Source: Flammeovirgaceae bacterium UBA5585 (lineage in GTDB: Bacteria > Bacteroidota > Bacteroidia > Cytophagales > Cyclobacteriaceae). From it: 64,000 nt of DNA. The position numbers and the translations under genes were made by a program. The notes under the pieces were generated by a model that was given only the letters and a program-made list of their open reading frames with translations, ran no database searches and was not told where the DNA came from. This document shows, piece after piece, positions 26,341-34,313 of the stretch (position 1 is its first letter; each line of letters begins with the position of its first letter). The stretch spans positions 62,001 through 126,000 of the forward strand of contig DILT01000016.1 in the NCBI GenBank assembly GCA_002425185.1, in the 5' to 3' direction.

Positions 26341-26970
26341 TCATTCTTCAATCAAATCATGAATAGTTGCAAACTTCATTAGCCCTATTGCGCTGTTTAC
26401 TCCAAGTTTATGGAAGATATTGGAACGATGATTTTCAACTGTTTTTAAACTAATGTTAAGCATATCAGCGATTTGCCTTGAGGTATATTCCCTTACAATC
26501 AAACTGATAATTTCTGTTTCACGAGATGAAATGCGAAGATTAGTACTGTTTTTGTTCTTTTCTTGAATGCACTCATGGGTAAACTTATTGTAATAAAACC
26601 CACAATCGGCCACGGCATAAATGGCTTCTTGCATTTCGACTACCTCTGCTGTCCTACTCAAGACTGCGTGAGCGCCAAACCGGATCAAACGATTAACTTT
26701 CTCATCTTTAAGAGCACCGTGAAGTATAACCCGCACACCAGGATGCATTCGACTAACCCACAAACAAGTTTGTACGGTATCAATATTCTTCGCTCGGGAG
26801 CTTATAAGGGCAACATCAACAGGCCTCCGGTTTAACAGGTTGTTAAGGGAGCTGCGATTAGGGATTTCAAAAACTTCATGTACCCTTTCAAATGAAGATA
26901 CTAGATTTTTTAAAGCATTTCGAAGCACGTTGTGATCATCCACGATGGCCACGGAGATTGGAAGTTTCAT
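26341..26970 (-). CDS. LuxR/FixJ-type response regulator with degenerate receiver
   Basis: The 209-residue protein has a receiver-like domain (about 1-125) and a LuxR-type HTH (about 148-205: SSRETEIISLI, SRQIADMLNISLKTVENHRSNIFHKL). The acidic pocket Asp11-Asp12 is kept. The residue expected to be the phospho-acceptor at the end of strand 3 is Ser57 (VDVALIS), and the conserved Thr and Lys positions also differ (ILHGA, LSRT). It probably does not respond to classical phosphotransfer. It lies 240 bases upstream of the RHS operon on the same strand with 18-bp repeats between, so it is the likely local regulator. Confidence 0.85.
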   Translation of the reverse strand: MKLPISVAIVDDHNVLRNALKNLVSSFERVHEVFEIPNRSSLNNLLNRRPVDVALISSRAKNIDTVQTCLWVSRMHPGVRVILHGALKDEKVNRLIRFGAHAVLSRTAEVVEMQEAIYAVADCGFYYNKFTHECIQEKNKNSTNLRISSRETEIISLIVREYTSRQIADMLNISLKTVENHRSNIFHKLGVNSAIGLMKFATIHDLIEE

Positions 26971-27266
26971 TGAGCGCTCAGGTTTGGGACAGTAAGCAAA
27001 ACACCGCTAAAGCTACCTCACAATATCATCAAGCAGTAATCAAGTTGCATTCAAAACTTACATATGATCACAACCAAAAACTAACGAATGCACAAAGATC
27101 AAGACACTTTAACCAGCAAAAATTCTCTGTCTTTGTCAAAAAACTTACATTGTTTTCACACCTTAAATAGCTACAAGTAGTCCCTTTATATTCGTTTTAA
27201 AATCACTAACTCTTTGCGTATATGTTAAGATTATCGACCCTAACCAACTTGAGCAAAAAACTGCTT

Positions 27267-28691
27267 TTAATGAGATCCTTTTGCTGACTGTCTTCTCGTA
27301 ATGTACTCTATCCCCATTCTAATATTTATACGATCGATGTATGGGCTATTATAATGGGGATTAAACACGTTATATAGTATTTGAGTATTACCTCTCAATA
27401 ATTTCGAAATCTTGTAGTCTTTCTTCAGTCCAACCATAAAACCCCATACCCAATCACGGGGGGCGGTGTCGTTCTTGTATCGCAAAAAAGTTGGTGTATT
27501 CATGCACTCCAGCTCGGTACGGATAGAACATTGCCTACTCAAGCTAAAATCATTGTAACCACGAACACCAAAGATGAGCGTTCTCTTATTTAAGGAAAAA
27601 TTACCTAAATCAATTGGGAAGCGGTGGTTCCACCCTAAACCAGTTGTTATTCTTTTATTGAAATGATAACCCAGCATTGGATTAACATCAAACCACCAGT
27701 CATTTTTTCTCTGCACCTGCAAGGTGAGAGCAGGCACCAATCGCTCTAGTAAAGATTTGTCCCTCCATGGATTGTAAGCTCGCTTTGGTAAATCTTCAAG
27801 ACTTTGTAAGCTTGGATACTTACGTTTTAGCTGACTAAGCTTATCCATAGCTGCCTTAAGTATATCCTGTTTTTCCGCAAAGTGATCAATGGCCATTTCC
27901 TCAAGTTGTTCCAACAGCTTGTGCTTGGCCTCCTCCTCAGTCGGGATCGAGGGTATTTCAAGCATTTCACCTATCCTTTCAGTTGCTAAATCTGCGATTT
28001 GATCTTCAACTTGCGCACTCATATCACTTGCGGAAGGTAATTGAAAACCATCCTGAGATACCTGAAAAGGAGTGTTGAGCCTATCAAACACATCTTTTAC
28101 CCCATCCAACTCTAGCTGCCCCAACTTGAATGGATTATTGATTCCTGGGAGGGCTACATCCACAAATTGTTCAACTTCAAGAGCCGGGAATTCAAGGTAA
28201 TTACCGGGCAAACGGATGTCGAAGTAATCAATACTGTTTGTATATTCATCAAGAAACCCTACAGCATCAGGTGAGAGATCCAATCCGCATTTTACAGCAT
28301 TAATTTTTTCTTTTGCGCTATCTTTCAGTTTATCAACTTTATCTCCAAGTTGTTGCAGTCCTTTCAACTTCAGCTGTTGAAGGCTGTCCACTTTGGTAAA
28401 TATGTGATCTACAGAATTGCCAAGGTTAGCCAAACTATCAACCTGATCTAACAGCTTATTGCTTAACGAATCGAACACAAAGCCGATGGAGTCATACTGA
28501 TATTTCAGCGAACGTAATTCCTTTTGCGCCAGTTGTTGGAGCGTATCAATCATGTAAGCCTTACTAATAAAAAGGCTATCAATTTCACACTGCAAACCAG
28601 ATGATATAGAGGCACTATCCACTTTTTGTGCAAAAGAGGTATACGACAATGTAACAAACCAGGTCAGGTAAAATAATCTAAACACTCTCAC
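27267..28691 (-). CDS. Secreted coiled-coil protein with barrel-like C-terminus
   Basis: The 474-residue protein has a signal peptide at about 1-21 (YTSFAQ). Residues about 45-135 are heptad-rich (LQQLAQKELRSLKYQYDSI, VDSLQQLKLKGLQQLGDKV). A middle part is rich in acidic residues and Leu (about 150-300). The last 170 residues alternate hydrophobic and polar residues with aromatic turns (WWFDVNPMLGYHF, GLGWNHRFPIDLG, VWGFMVGLKKDY), like outer-membrane strands, and end IRMGIEYITRR. The family is not recognised. It is the first gene inside the island and could be an outer-membrane anchor or export partner for the RHS proteins (speculative). Confidence 0.7.
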   Translation of the reverse strand: MRVFRLFYLTWFVTLSYTSFAQKVDSASISSGLQCEIDSLFISKAYMIDTLQQLAQKELRSLKYQYDSIGFVFDSLSNKLLDQVDSLANLGNSVDHIFTKVDSLQQLKLKGLQQLGDKVDKLKDSAKEKINAVKCGLDLSPDAVGFLDEYTNSIDYFDIRLPGNYLEFPALEVEQFVDVALPGINNPFKLGQLELDGVKDVFDRLNTPFQVSQDGFQLPSASDMSAQVEDQIADLATERIGEMLEIPSIPTEEEAKHKLLEQLEEMAIDHFAEKQDILKAAMDKLSQLKRKYPSLQSLEDLPKRAYNPWRDKSLLERLVPALTLQVQRKNDWWFDVNPMLGYHFNKRITTGLGWNHRFPIDLGNFSLNKRTLIFGVRGYNDFSLSRQCSIRTELECMNTPTFLRYKNDTAPRDWVWGFMVGLKKDYKISKLLRGNTQILYNVFNPHYNSPYIDRINIRMGIEYITRRQSAKGSH

Positions 28692-29014
28692 AATTTAAAC
28701 ATGCCAAGCATATGAACCGAAAAATGATCAGAAATTAATTTAGGTTCTTGTAATGCGACAACGCCCCGTTCACCTTTTGGAGTAAAATCAGTAATAATGG
28801 ATTTAATCCCGTTTACTACACCTAAAACCAAAATTTTTTGAGCAAACTGTTGTGAACTGTTATGTACAAAACCGTTAAGCGCTAACTTAGGTGAGTAATC
28901 TTCCTATCCACTTTTTGGAGTCCTTAAAGCCTCAGTCTGAAAAGGACCTTTAGAAGGTAAGGGCAAGTTTTAGGATTTTTAAGAGTTGTAATTGGAGGGG
29001 CAATAGCTATTTTA
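28692..29014. other. Intergenic stretch at the right end of the island
   Basis: I find no open frame longer than about 15 codons with an ATG, no RNA gene and no repeat shared with the rest of the window. It is AT-rich and presumably holds the promoter of the 27267-28691 gene, but no clear TAnnTTTG box was found. Confidence 0.5.
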
Positions 29015-29042
29015 ATAAAAAAGAGGGGGATTACCCCCTCTT
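29015..29042 (-). terminator. Terminator of tRNA-Asp
   Basis: On the - strand AAGAGGGGG pairs with CCCCCTCTT around a 4-base loop, then a T-rich run. It lies directly after the tRNA 3' end and differs in sequence from the terminator behind the left fragment. Confidence 0.8.
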
Positions 29043-29081
29043 AGCGGACCGGACGGGACTCGAACCCGCGACCTCCTGCGT
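29043..29081 (-). repeat. Right copy of the 39-bp direct repeat (inside tRNA-Asp)
   Basis: Identical to 13489-13527; the flanking base on one side and the anticodon bases on the other differ. It marks the right end of the putative island. Confidence 0.8.
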
Positions 29082-29118
29082 GACAGGCAGGCATTCTAAC
29101 CAGCTGAACTACCGGTCC
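29045..29118 (-). tRNA. tRNA-Asp (anticodon GTC)
   Basis: The gene is 74 nt without an encoded CCA. The acceptor arms GGACCGG and CCGGTCC pair fully with discriminator G; the D arm, the CCTGTCACGC anticodon region and the GGTTCGAGTCC T loop are all present. The G discriminator and GTC anticodon fit tRNA-Asp. Its 3' half is duplicated at 13489 and its 5' part at 29146-29220. Confidence 0.95.
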
Positions 29119-29145
29119 TTTTGTTTTCTCCCTTTTAAATAACCT

Positions 29146-29220
29146 GCATTCTAATGCTGACGCTTCGGTCAGCACCCTGATACGCTTTTGCGTCATCAGG
29201 GCCAGCTGAACTACCGGTCC
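29146..29220 (-). pseudogene. tRNA-Asp 5' fragment split by a 47-bp double hairpin
   Basis: On the - strand this reads as the first 28 bases of tRNA-Asp, but after base 19 (GGACCGGTAGTTCAGCTGG) 47 foreign bases (29155-29201) intervene before TTAGAATGC resumes at 29154-29146. The insert is two hairpins: CCCTGAT/ATCAGGG with an inner ACGC/GCGT stem, one bulge and a 4-base loop; and TGCTGAC/GTCAGCA with a 6-base loop. The match includes the two T upstream of the tRNA. It lies between the promoter and the intact tRNA gene. Confidence 0.75.
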
Positions 29221-29233
29221 TTAAAAGAGTGTG

Positions 29234-29266
29234 CAAAGATAGCCTTGGTTATCGTTTCTCCAAAAA
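29234..29266 (-). promoter_or_regulatory. Consensus Bacteroidota promoter for the tRNA-Asp region
   Basis: On the - strand TTTTTG (29261-29266), 19 bases, then TATCTTTG (29234-29241) fit the TTTG/TAnnTTTG consensus in sequence and spacing. Transcription would begin a few bases before the tRNA 5' fragment and reach the intact tRNA about 110 bases later. Confidence 0.75.
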
Positions 29267-29288
29267 TTAGTATTGGAAAATTATAGAC

Positions 29289-29603
29289 TCAAAAATTGGT
29301 TCGATCATCCACCTGAAGTTTTCTGATCATGGTAGGACTTAACGCTTCGGCATAAACACCGTACGCATCTACCAGTAATCCCTTCACCCCTGCCGATGAG
29401 GAAATAGCAAATAGAATAGCGCTATCATCGGGGTTTGCCATACCTTCAAAACGATGGATTTCATCGACATGAAACTCTTCCGGAGCCAGCCTGAGCTTAA
29501 GTGGAGGGCACTCGATCCATTCAGGATGCAAATTAAAATCCTGAATATAGCCCTTTTGTTGAAGTGCTTTTATTGCACCGGCCAGTGATTCGTAAGCTTT
29601 CAT
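29289..29603 (-). CDS. Small PRPP-synthetase-like protein of Bacteroidota
   Basis: The 104-residue protein starts at the ATG at 29603 (MKAYESLAGAIKALQQKGY), one base after the dps stop; a longer frame to 29663 lies inside dps. The EFHVDEIHRFEGMANPDDS stretch and GLLVDAYGVYAE are hallmarks of a short Bacteroidota family often annotated as phosphoribosylpyrophosphate synthetase. It is far too short to be that enzyme, and the true role is unknown. Coupling to dps suggests a stress context. Confidence 0.75.
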   Translation of the reverse strand: MKAYESLAGAIKALQQKGYIQDFNLHPEWIECPPLKLRLAPEEFHVDEIHRFEGMANPDDSAILFAISSSAGVKGLLVDAYGVYAEALSPTMIRKLQVDDRTNF

Positions 29604-29604
29604 T

Positions 29605-30078
29605 TTATTGTAAAAATGAAGTGTACATCCACACCAGCTTTTCTTGTTCGCGTATGTAATCACTCATGAGTGCATTTGTGCCCTCATCATCAGCTTCACC
29701 CGACATTTTTAGCAACGCACGCTCTTTCACCAGCAATACTTTGTAGCCATCAAGAATGGCTTCAACCGCTTTAACTCCATCAGAGATATTCTTGTATTCT
29801 TTGATAGCCGATTGTTTAATGTAGTCTGAAAAACTATGCAGTGGGGTAAATCCTAACGTAAGAATACGCTCTGCAATTTCATCAACTTTAACTAATGCAT
29901 CGGTATAGATTTCTTCAAACTTAAGGTGTAGTTCAAAGAACTTATCACCCTTAATATTCCAGTGAAAGGCTCGTGCGTTCATATAAAAGACCTGGTAGTT
30001 TGCCAACAGGTCATTTAATCCGTTGGCCAGCAATTGTGTGTCTTTGGTTGCTAATCCTAGTTGATTCGTCTTTGCCAT
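29605..30078 (-). CDS. dps: Dps-family ferritin-like DNA-protection protein
   Basis: The 157-residue protein builds a 12-subunit cage that oxidises and stores iron and protects DNA from peroxide. The inter-subunit ferroxidase residues are seen in FHWNIKGDKFFELHLKFEE and IYTDALVKVDEIAERI (His, Asp, Glu). Length is normal. The C-terminal FLQ is short, so DNA binding would rely on the N-terminus, which holds one Lys. It is followed after one base by the small PRPP-like gene. Confidence 0.93.
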   Translation of the reverse strand: MAKTNQLGLATKDTQLLANGLNDLLANYQVFYMNARAFHWNIKGDKFFELHLKFEEIYTDALVKVDEIAERILTLGFTPLHSFSDYIKQSAIKEYKNISDGVKAVEAILDGYKVLLVKERALLKMSGEADDEGTNALMSDYIREQEKLVWMYTSFLQ

Positions 30079-30126
30079 AATTATCGGTGTTTGTTTAAAA
30101 ATACTATTTTTAGAACATTATTGACC

Positions 30127-30330
30127 ATGAAAAAAGTCATCCTTCCGGCACTTTTATTGATTTTTCTTCTTGCATCGTGCAGTAAATCAGCGAGCAACAC
30201 AAAGGTGGTAAAACCAAAGTACCATCATACCTGGTATAAAAACCACGTGTACAAGAAAAAATGGCAGGTTGGCCGGATAAAATTCCAGCCCGAAAAACAA
30301 GGTGTTAAAAAAGTAAGAATGAAGGGTTAG
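30127..30330 (+). CDS. Small basic lipoprotein
   Basis: The 67-residue protein starts at the ATG at 30127 (MKKVILPALLLIFLLASC), with an SPII lipobox LASC and Cys at 18. A longer frame from 30061 overlaps dps and is unlikely. The mature part is very basic (KKWQVGRIKFQPEKQGVKKVRMKG) with a His/Tyr/Trp-rich stretch. No family is recognised. Its stop abuts that of the TetR gene. Confidence 0.65.
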   Translation: MKKVILPALLLIFLLASCSKSASNTKVVKPKYHHTWYKNHVYKKKWQVGRIKFQPEKQGVKKVRMKG

Positions 30331-30960
30331 TTACTGAAGTCCTTTTAATATTAAATCCAGGTTCTTTCTAAAGAAAAATTTGAGCGGACTTAGCTGATTA
30401 ATATGACCGGTAACAATCGAACCCAGTAACGTGGTCATTAACAAGTTTGTAATATCCCGGGTAGAGGATGACTTGGTGAATTCCTTTTTGAAAATCGCTT
30501 CCAGTGTAAATTTCTCCAACATCTGGTCAAGCGATTGTATTTCCAGCAATTGAATATCTTTTATATCCGGGTACAATATTACCTTTTCTTCTCCCTTAAC
30601 CGGAAAGGGTTTTGGAGCTCGCTTCACATCGGCCAAATAGCCAAGCAGACTTAACATCAGCCCCGGGTGTCGCTCACACTCCTCGCTAAGTTTATCACTC
30701 AGATAATAAATTCCCTGAAGGCCTTCTTTGGGTTTGCCCGATAACTCAACCGCCCGATCGAGGCACCAAACCCTGAAATAGTAGAGTAGCAAATCTTCCT
30801 TTTGCGGGAAGTATTTAAAAAAAGTTACTTTACTAACTTTTACGCGTGCACAAAGATCATCTACATACAGGTCTTCAAACGGTCGTTTGCCAATCAACTT
30901 CAGGGTATTATCCAGAATATGGACTTTCAGACGGGCGGCTTTCTCTTTCCTTAGACTCAT
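30331..30960 (-). CDS. TetR-family transcriptional regulator
   Basis: The 209-residue protein has an N-terminal HTH (about 10-55: LKVHILDNTLKLIGKRPFEDLYVDDLCARVKVSKVTFFKYFPQ in overlapping helices) typical of TetR. The C-terminal ligand-binding part does not reveal the inducer. It is divergent from ggt with 64 bases between the starts, so ggt and the regulator may share an operator, but no clear palindrome was found there. Confidence 0.88.
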   Translation of the reverse strand: MSLRKEKAARLKVHILDNTLKLIGKRPFEDLYVDDLCARVKVSKVTFFKYFPQKEDLLLYYFRVWCLDRAVELSGKPKEGLQGIYYLSDKLSEECERHPGLMLSLLGYLADVKRAPKPFPVKGEEKVILYPDIKDIQLLEIQSLDQMLEKFTLEAIFKKEFTKSSSTRDITNLLMTTLLGSIVTGHINQLSPLKFFFRKNLDLILKGLQ

Positions 30961-31024
30961 CAGCTAAACTTTACTTAAGTTGGCATTTAATTAATACATT
31001 TAAGAAAACGTAACCAATTTATTT

Positions 31025-32716
31025 ATGCTAAAGCGTACAATCCTGCTTCTAATTGTTGTCGCAGTCGCTGCATGTAAGCCAGAAAAAAGAGAGGAACGTG
31101 TCCAGGGCCTGGTTGCTGATTCCGCAATGGTGGTTTCGGCCCACCCGCTAGCTTCTAAAGTTGGGTTGCAAATATTAAAAAAAGGAGGTAACGCTGTAGA
31201 TGCGGCCATTGCTACCCAATTAGCGCTGGCCGTTGTATTTCCGGCAGCAGGAAATATTGGAGGCGGTGGTTTTATGGTGGTGCGTCTGAACAACGGAGAA
31301 ACAGCCGCACTTGATTACCGTGAAAAAGCACCGGCTGGAGCAACTACCAATATGTATTTAGATAAAGACGGAAACGTAATTGAAAACCTGAGTACAGCCG
31401 GTCACCTGGCTTGCGGTGTTCCCGGTTCGGTAGATGGCATGGTGGAGTCGCATAAAAAATACGGATCGCTACCCTGGGCAGAATTAGTGCAACCGGCTAT
31501 TGACCTGGCCCTGAACGGATTTCCATTAACCGAGCGGGAAGCAACGTGGTTGAATGAATTACAAGAGCGATTACTGAAGTACAATACGGTTAAACCGGAT
31601 TTTCTTATTCGGGAAACCTGGAGTGCTGGTGACACCATTTACTGGAACGATCTGGGAAAAACCCTGGAGCGCATACGCGATAACGGACGGGCCGGGTTTT
31701 ACGAAGGAAAAACAGCCGATGATATTGTTGCAGAAATGCAACGTGGGAAAGGTTTAATCACTGCCGAGGACTTAAAAAATTATTCATCTACCTGGCGGGA
31801 ACCGGTAATCGCTCCATATAAAAACTATACGATCATTTCCATGCCACCGTCATCCAGTGGCGGGGTTTGTCTTGTGCAGCTATTAAAATCAGTTGAACCA
31901 TATCCGATTAGCAAATGGGGCTTCAATACTCCTGAAACCGTTCACCTGATGGTAGAGGCTGAGCGCAGGGTTTATGCCGACCGATCCAAATACCTGGGCG
32001 ATCCTGATTTTTATGAAGTCCCTGTTCAGCAAATGATTGATGCCGAATACAACAAACGCAGAATGCAATCCTTTAATCCAAAGAAAGCCATACCCAGTTC
32101 GGAAATTAATCCGGGTATCATTGAAGGGTATGAATCAGAAGAAACCACTCACCTTTCGGTGGTGGATAAATATGGCAATGCGGTATCCGTTACCACAACC
32201 ATTAATGGTTGGTTTGGAAACTATGTAGTGGTGGCCGGTTCAGGTTTTTTCCTGAACAATGAAATGGATGACTTCAGTGCCAAGCCGGGTGTGCCCAACA
32301 TGTTTGGTGTACTTGGCGGTGAAGCAAATAAAGTAGAACCTAATAAACGCATGCTCAGTGCGATGACACCCACCATTGTGGAGAAAGACGGAAAACTTTT
32401 TATGGTGGTTGGCACTCCGGGCGGAAGCACCATCATCACCTCGGTATTTCAGGTTATTCTTAATGTTGTCGAGCACGGTATGGGCATGCAGGAAGCTGTT
32501 AATGCCAAGCGGATACACAGTCAGTGGTATCCGGATGAAATTGCTCCTGAGTACAAAACCTTTTCAGAAAAAGATAGCCTGAAATTGGTTTCGATCGGGC
32601 ATTCTTTCAAATCGCGTAAAGCGATTGGAAGGGTTGACGCCATTTTGGTTTTACCAGACGGAAAACTTGAAGGTGGCGCTGATCCGCGAGGCGATGATAA
32701 AGCCGAAGGCTTTTAA
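31025..32716 (+). CDS. ggt: Gamma-glutamyltransferase (lipoprotein)
   Basis: The 563-residue proenzyme is processed autocatalytically and then cleaves or transfers the gamma-glutamyl group of glutathione and related compounds in the periplasm. An SPII signal (LIVVAVAAC) makes it lipid-anchored. The nucleophile is Thr374 in EETTHLSVVD, start of the small subunit. GGNAVDAAIA near the N-terminus and the GGS stretch TPGGSTIITSVFQ are family motifs. Confidence 0.95.
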   Translation: MLKRTILLLIVVAVAACKPEKREERVQGLVADSAMVVSAHPLASKVGLQILKKGGNAVDAAIATQLALAVVFPAAGNIGGGGFMVVRLNNGETAALDYREKAPAGATTNMYLDKDGNVIENLSTAGHLACGVPGSVDGMVESHKKYGSLPWAELVQPAIDLALNGFPLTEREATWLNELQERLLKYNTVKPDFLIRETWSAGDTIYWNDLGKTLERIRDNGRAGFYEGKTADDIVAEMQRGKGLITAEDLKNYSSTWREPVIAPYKNYTIISMPPSSSGGVCLVQLLKSVEPYPISKWGFNTPETVHLMVEAERRVYADRSKYLGDPDFYEVPVQQMIDAEYNKRRMQSFNPKKAIPSSEINPGIIEGYESEETTHLSVVDKYGNAVSVTTTINGWFGNYVVVAGSGFFLNNEMDDFSAKPGVPNMFGVLGGEANKVEPNKRMLSAMTPTIVEKDGKLFMVVGTPGGSTIITSVFQVILNVVEHGMGMQEAVNAKRIHSQWYPDEIAPEYKTFSEKDSLKLVSIGHSFKSRKAIGRVDAILVLPDGKLEGGADPRGDDKAEGF

Positions 32717-32721
32717 AAAGC

Positions 32722-34287
32722 TTATTTCTTTTTAATAATAAACTCCACCCTGCGGTTTAAAACCCTGCCTTCTTCGGTATCGTTACTGGCCACAGGTTTG
32801 CTTCCGCCATAGCCCTTGCCGGTAATGCGTTTTTTATCTATTCCTTTTGATACCAGGTACTCTTTAACACGATTAACACGCTGTTGCGACAATTCCATCA
32901 ATTGACGAAACGACCCCCGACTATCGGTATGGCCAGCCAATTCAATTTCAACAGTTGGGTTGGTCTGCATAAAGGCTACCACCAAATCAAGTTCCTGATA
33001 CGATTCGGGCAGCAAAGCAGGTTTACTTTGCACAAACAGAACATTCTTCAGATTTACCGTGGCGCCAACGGCAATAGGCTGAAGCCTGAAATTCATTTCA
33101 AGCTCGCGTAACTCGAGCGTATGCAGGTCAAGTTTTTCCAATGAACTGATGTACCCATCGGCTATAACCTCCAGTGAATAGGACTCCGTAGAAATGACGT
33201 TTATAGAATACCCCTGTGCTCCCTGAGCTTGTGAAGAAAATGCTTTTCCTGAACCCGTGAATTTCAAATTCGCACGAACAGGAGAATCGTTGGTAGCATC
33301 AAATACTTTTCCGAAGATTCGGATTTCGTTGGCTGCCAGTAAATCATATTTTTTCTCCCGCATTTTTATCACCGTATCAGGAACGACCACAAGAACAACA
33401 CTGTCTTTCGGTTCAGGGACGAAATATCGGATATCGCCATACCCATCGCTGTTTTTAGTACTGGTAAACAATGAGTAGCCGAATGAATCATATGCACGGA
33501 AAAACAATTCACGCCCTTCTGAATTAATTGGCGTATTGCTATTCACCGGTTCAGACCACCGCAAGTATGAATCGTCCAATCGTTGACTGTAATACACATC
33601 AAAACTGCCCAACCCCTTTCTTCCGTTGCTTGAGAAATAAAGTGTGTTTCCGTCTTCACTTAATGACGGACTAAGCTCTTGAAATTGTGTGTTGATTGTA
33701 GCGCCTAGATTTCGGGGCTCCGACCATTTTCCATCCGCACCGCGCACGGATATGTACAAATCCTCTACACCATATGAGCCGTAAGTTTCTGCCGAATAAA
33801 CAAACACAGTTCCATCGGCTGCTACATGGCCACTCTGCAAGGAAGACTTATTTTGAAAGTATGGAATAAAAATATTCTCAGGTCTTGACCACCCCGAACC
33901 AGTTTTTCTGGAAACCGAAATTCCCTGGGTACGTGCCAACCCGGATGGATCGTAATGACTTAACAAAAACATACGGTTCCCGTCATGGGAAAAGCCGGCT
34001 ACGCCATTATAGCCTCGATTGTTTAATACAGGGCCGGCATGCACCGGAGCCGACCAACCATCGCCTATCCATACCGAAAACCAGATATCACCGGGGTCTC
34101 GTTTTCCATCCATATTTTCCGGATGATTGCCGCGGGTAAAAAAAAGTGTTTTACCATCAGGACTAAGTACAGGATTCTGCTCATCAAAAGCTGAATTGAC
34201 CAACGAAAATGAAGATGGGGAAAAAGTTGATTGGGCGAACCCCGAAAAACCTATACTGAAAAGTACGAAACCAAAAAACCTATTCAT
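32722..34287 (-). CDS. PD40-repeat OmpA-family protein
   Basis: The 521-residue protein has a signal peptide at about 1-18. A beta-propeller of WD40-like PD40 repeats follows (NPVLSPDGKTLFFTR, PSLSEDGNTLYFSSNGRKGLGSFDVYY), then a carboxypeptidase-regulatory-like segment (about 315-385) and a C-terminal OmpA domain (about 395-521: LAGHTDSRGS, LSQQRVNRVKEYLVSKGI, NRRVEF) that binds peptidoglycan. The order resembles PorE-like proteins but without the N-terminal TPR part. It probably links the outer membrane to the cell wall. Confidence 0.88.
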   Translation of the reverse strand: MNRFFGFVLFSIGFSGFAQSTFSPSSFSLVNSAFDEQNPVLSPDGKTLFFTRGNHPENMDGKRDPGDIWFSVWIGDGWSAPVHAGPVLNNRGYNGVAGFSHDGNRMFLLSHYDPSGLARTQGISVSRKTGSGWSRPENIFIPYFQNKSSLQSGHVAADGTVFVYSAETYGSYGVEDLYISVRGADGKWSEPRNLGATINTQFQELSPSLSEDGNTLYFSSNGRKGLGSFDVYYSQRLDDSYLRWSEPVNSNTPINSEGRELFFRAYDSFGYSLFTSTKNSDGYGDIRYFVPEPKDSVVLVVVPDTVIKMREKKYDLLAANEIRIFGKVFDATNDSPVRANLKFTGSGKAFSSQAQGAQGYSINVISTESYSLEVIADGYISSLEKLDLHTLELRELEMNFRLQPIAVGATVNLKNVLFVQSKPALLPESYQELDLVVAFMQTNPTVEIELAGHTDSRGSFRQLMELSQQRVNRVKEYLVSKGIDKKRITGKGYGGSKPVASNDTEEGRVLNRRVEFIIKKK

Positions 34288-34313
34288 GAATACCTAATCT
34301 TAAATCTTAAATC

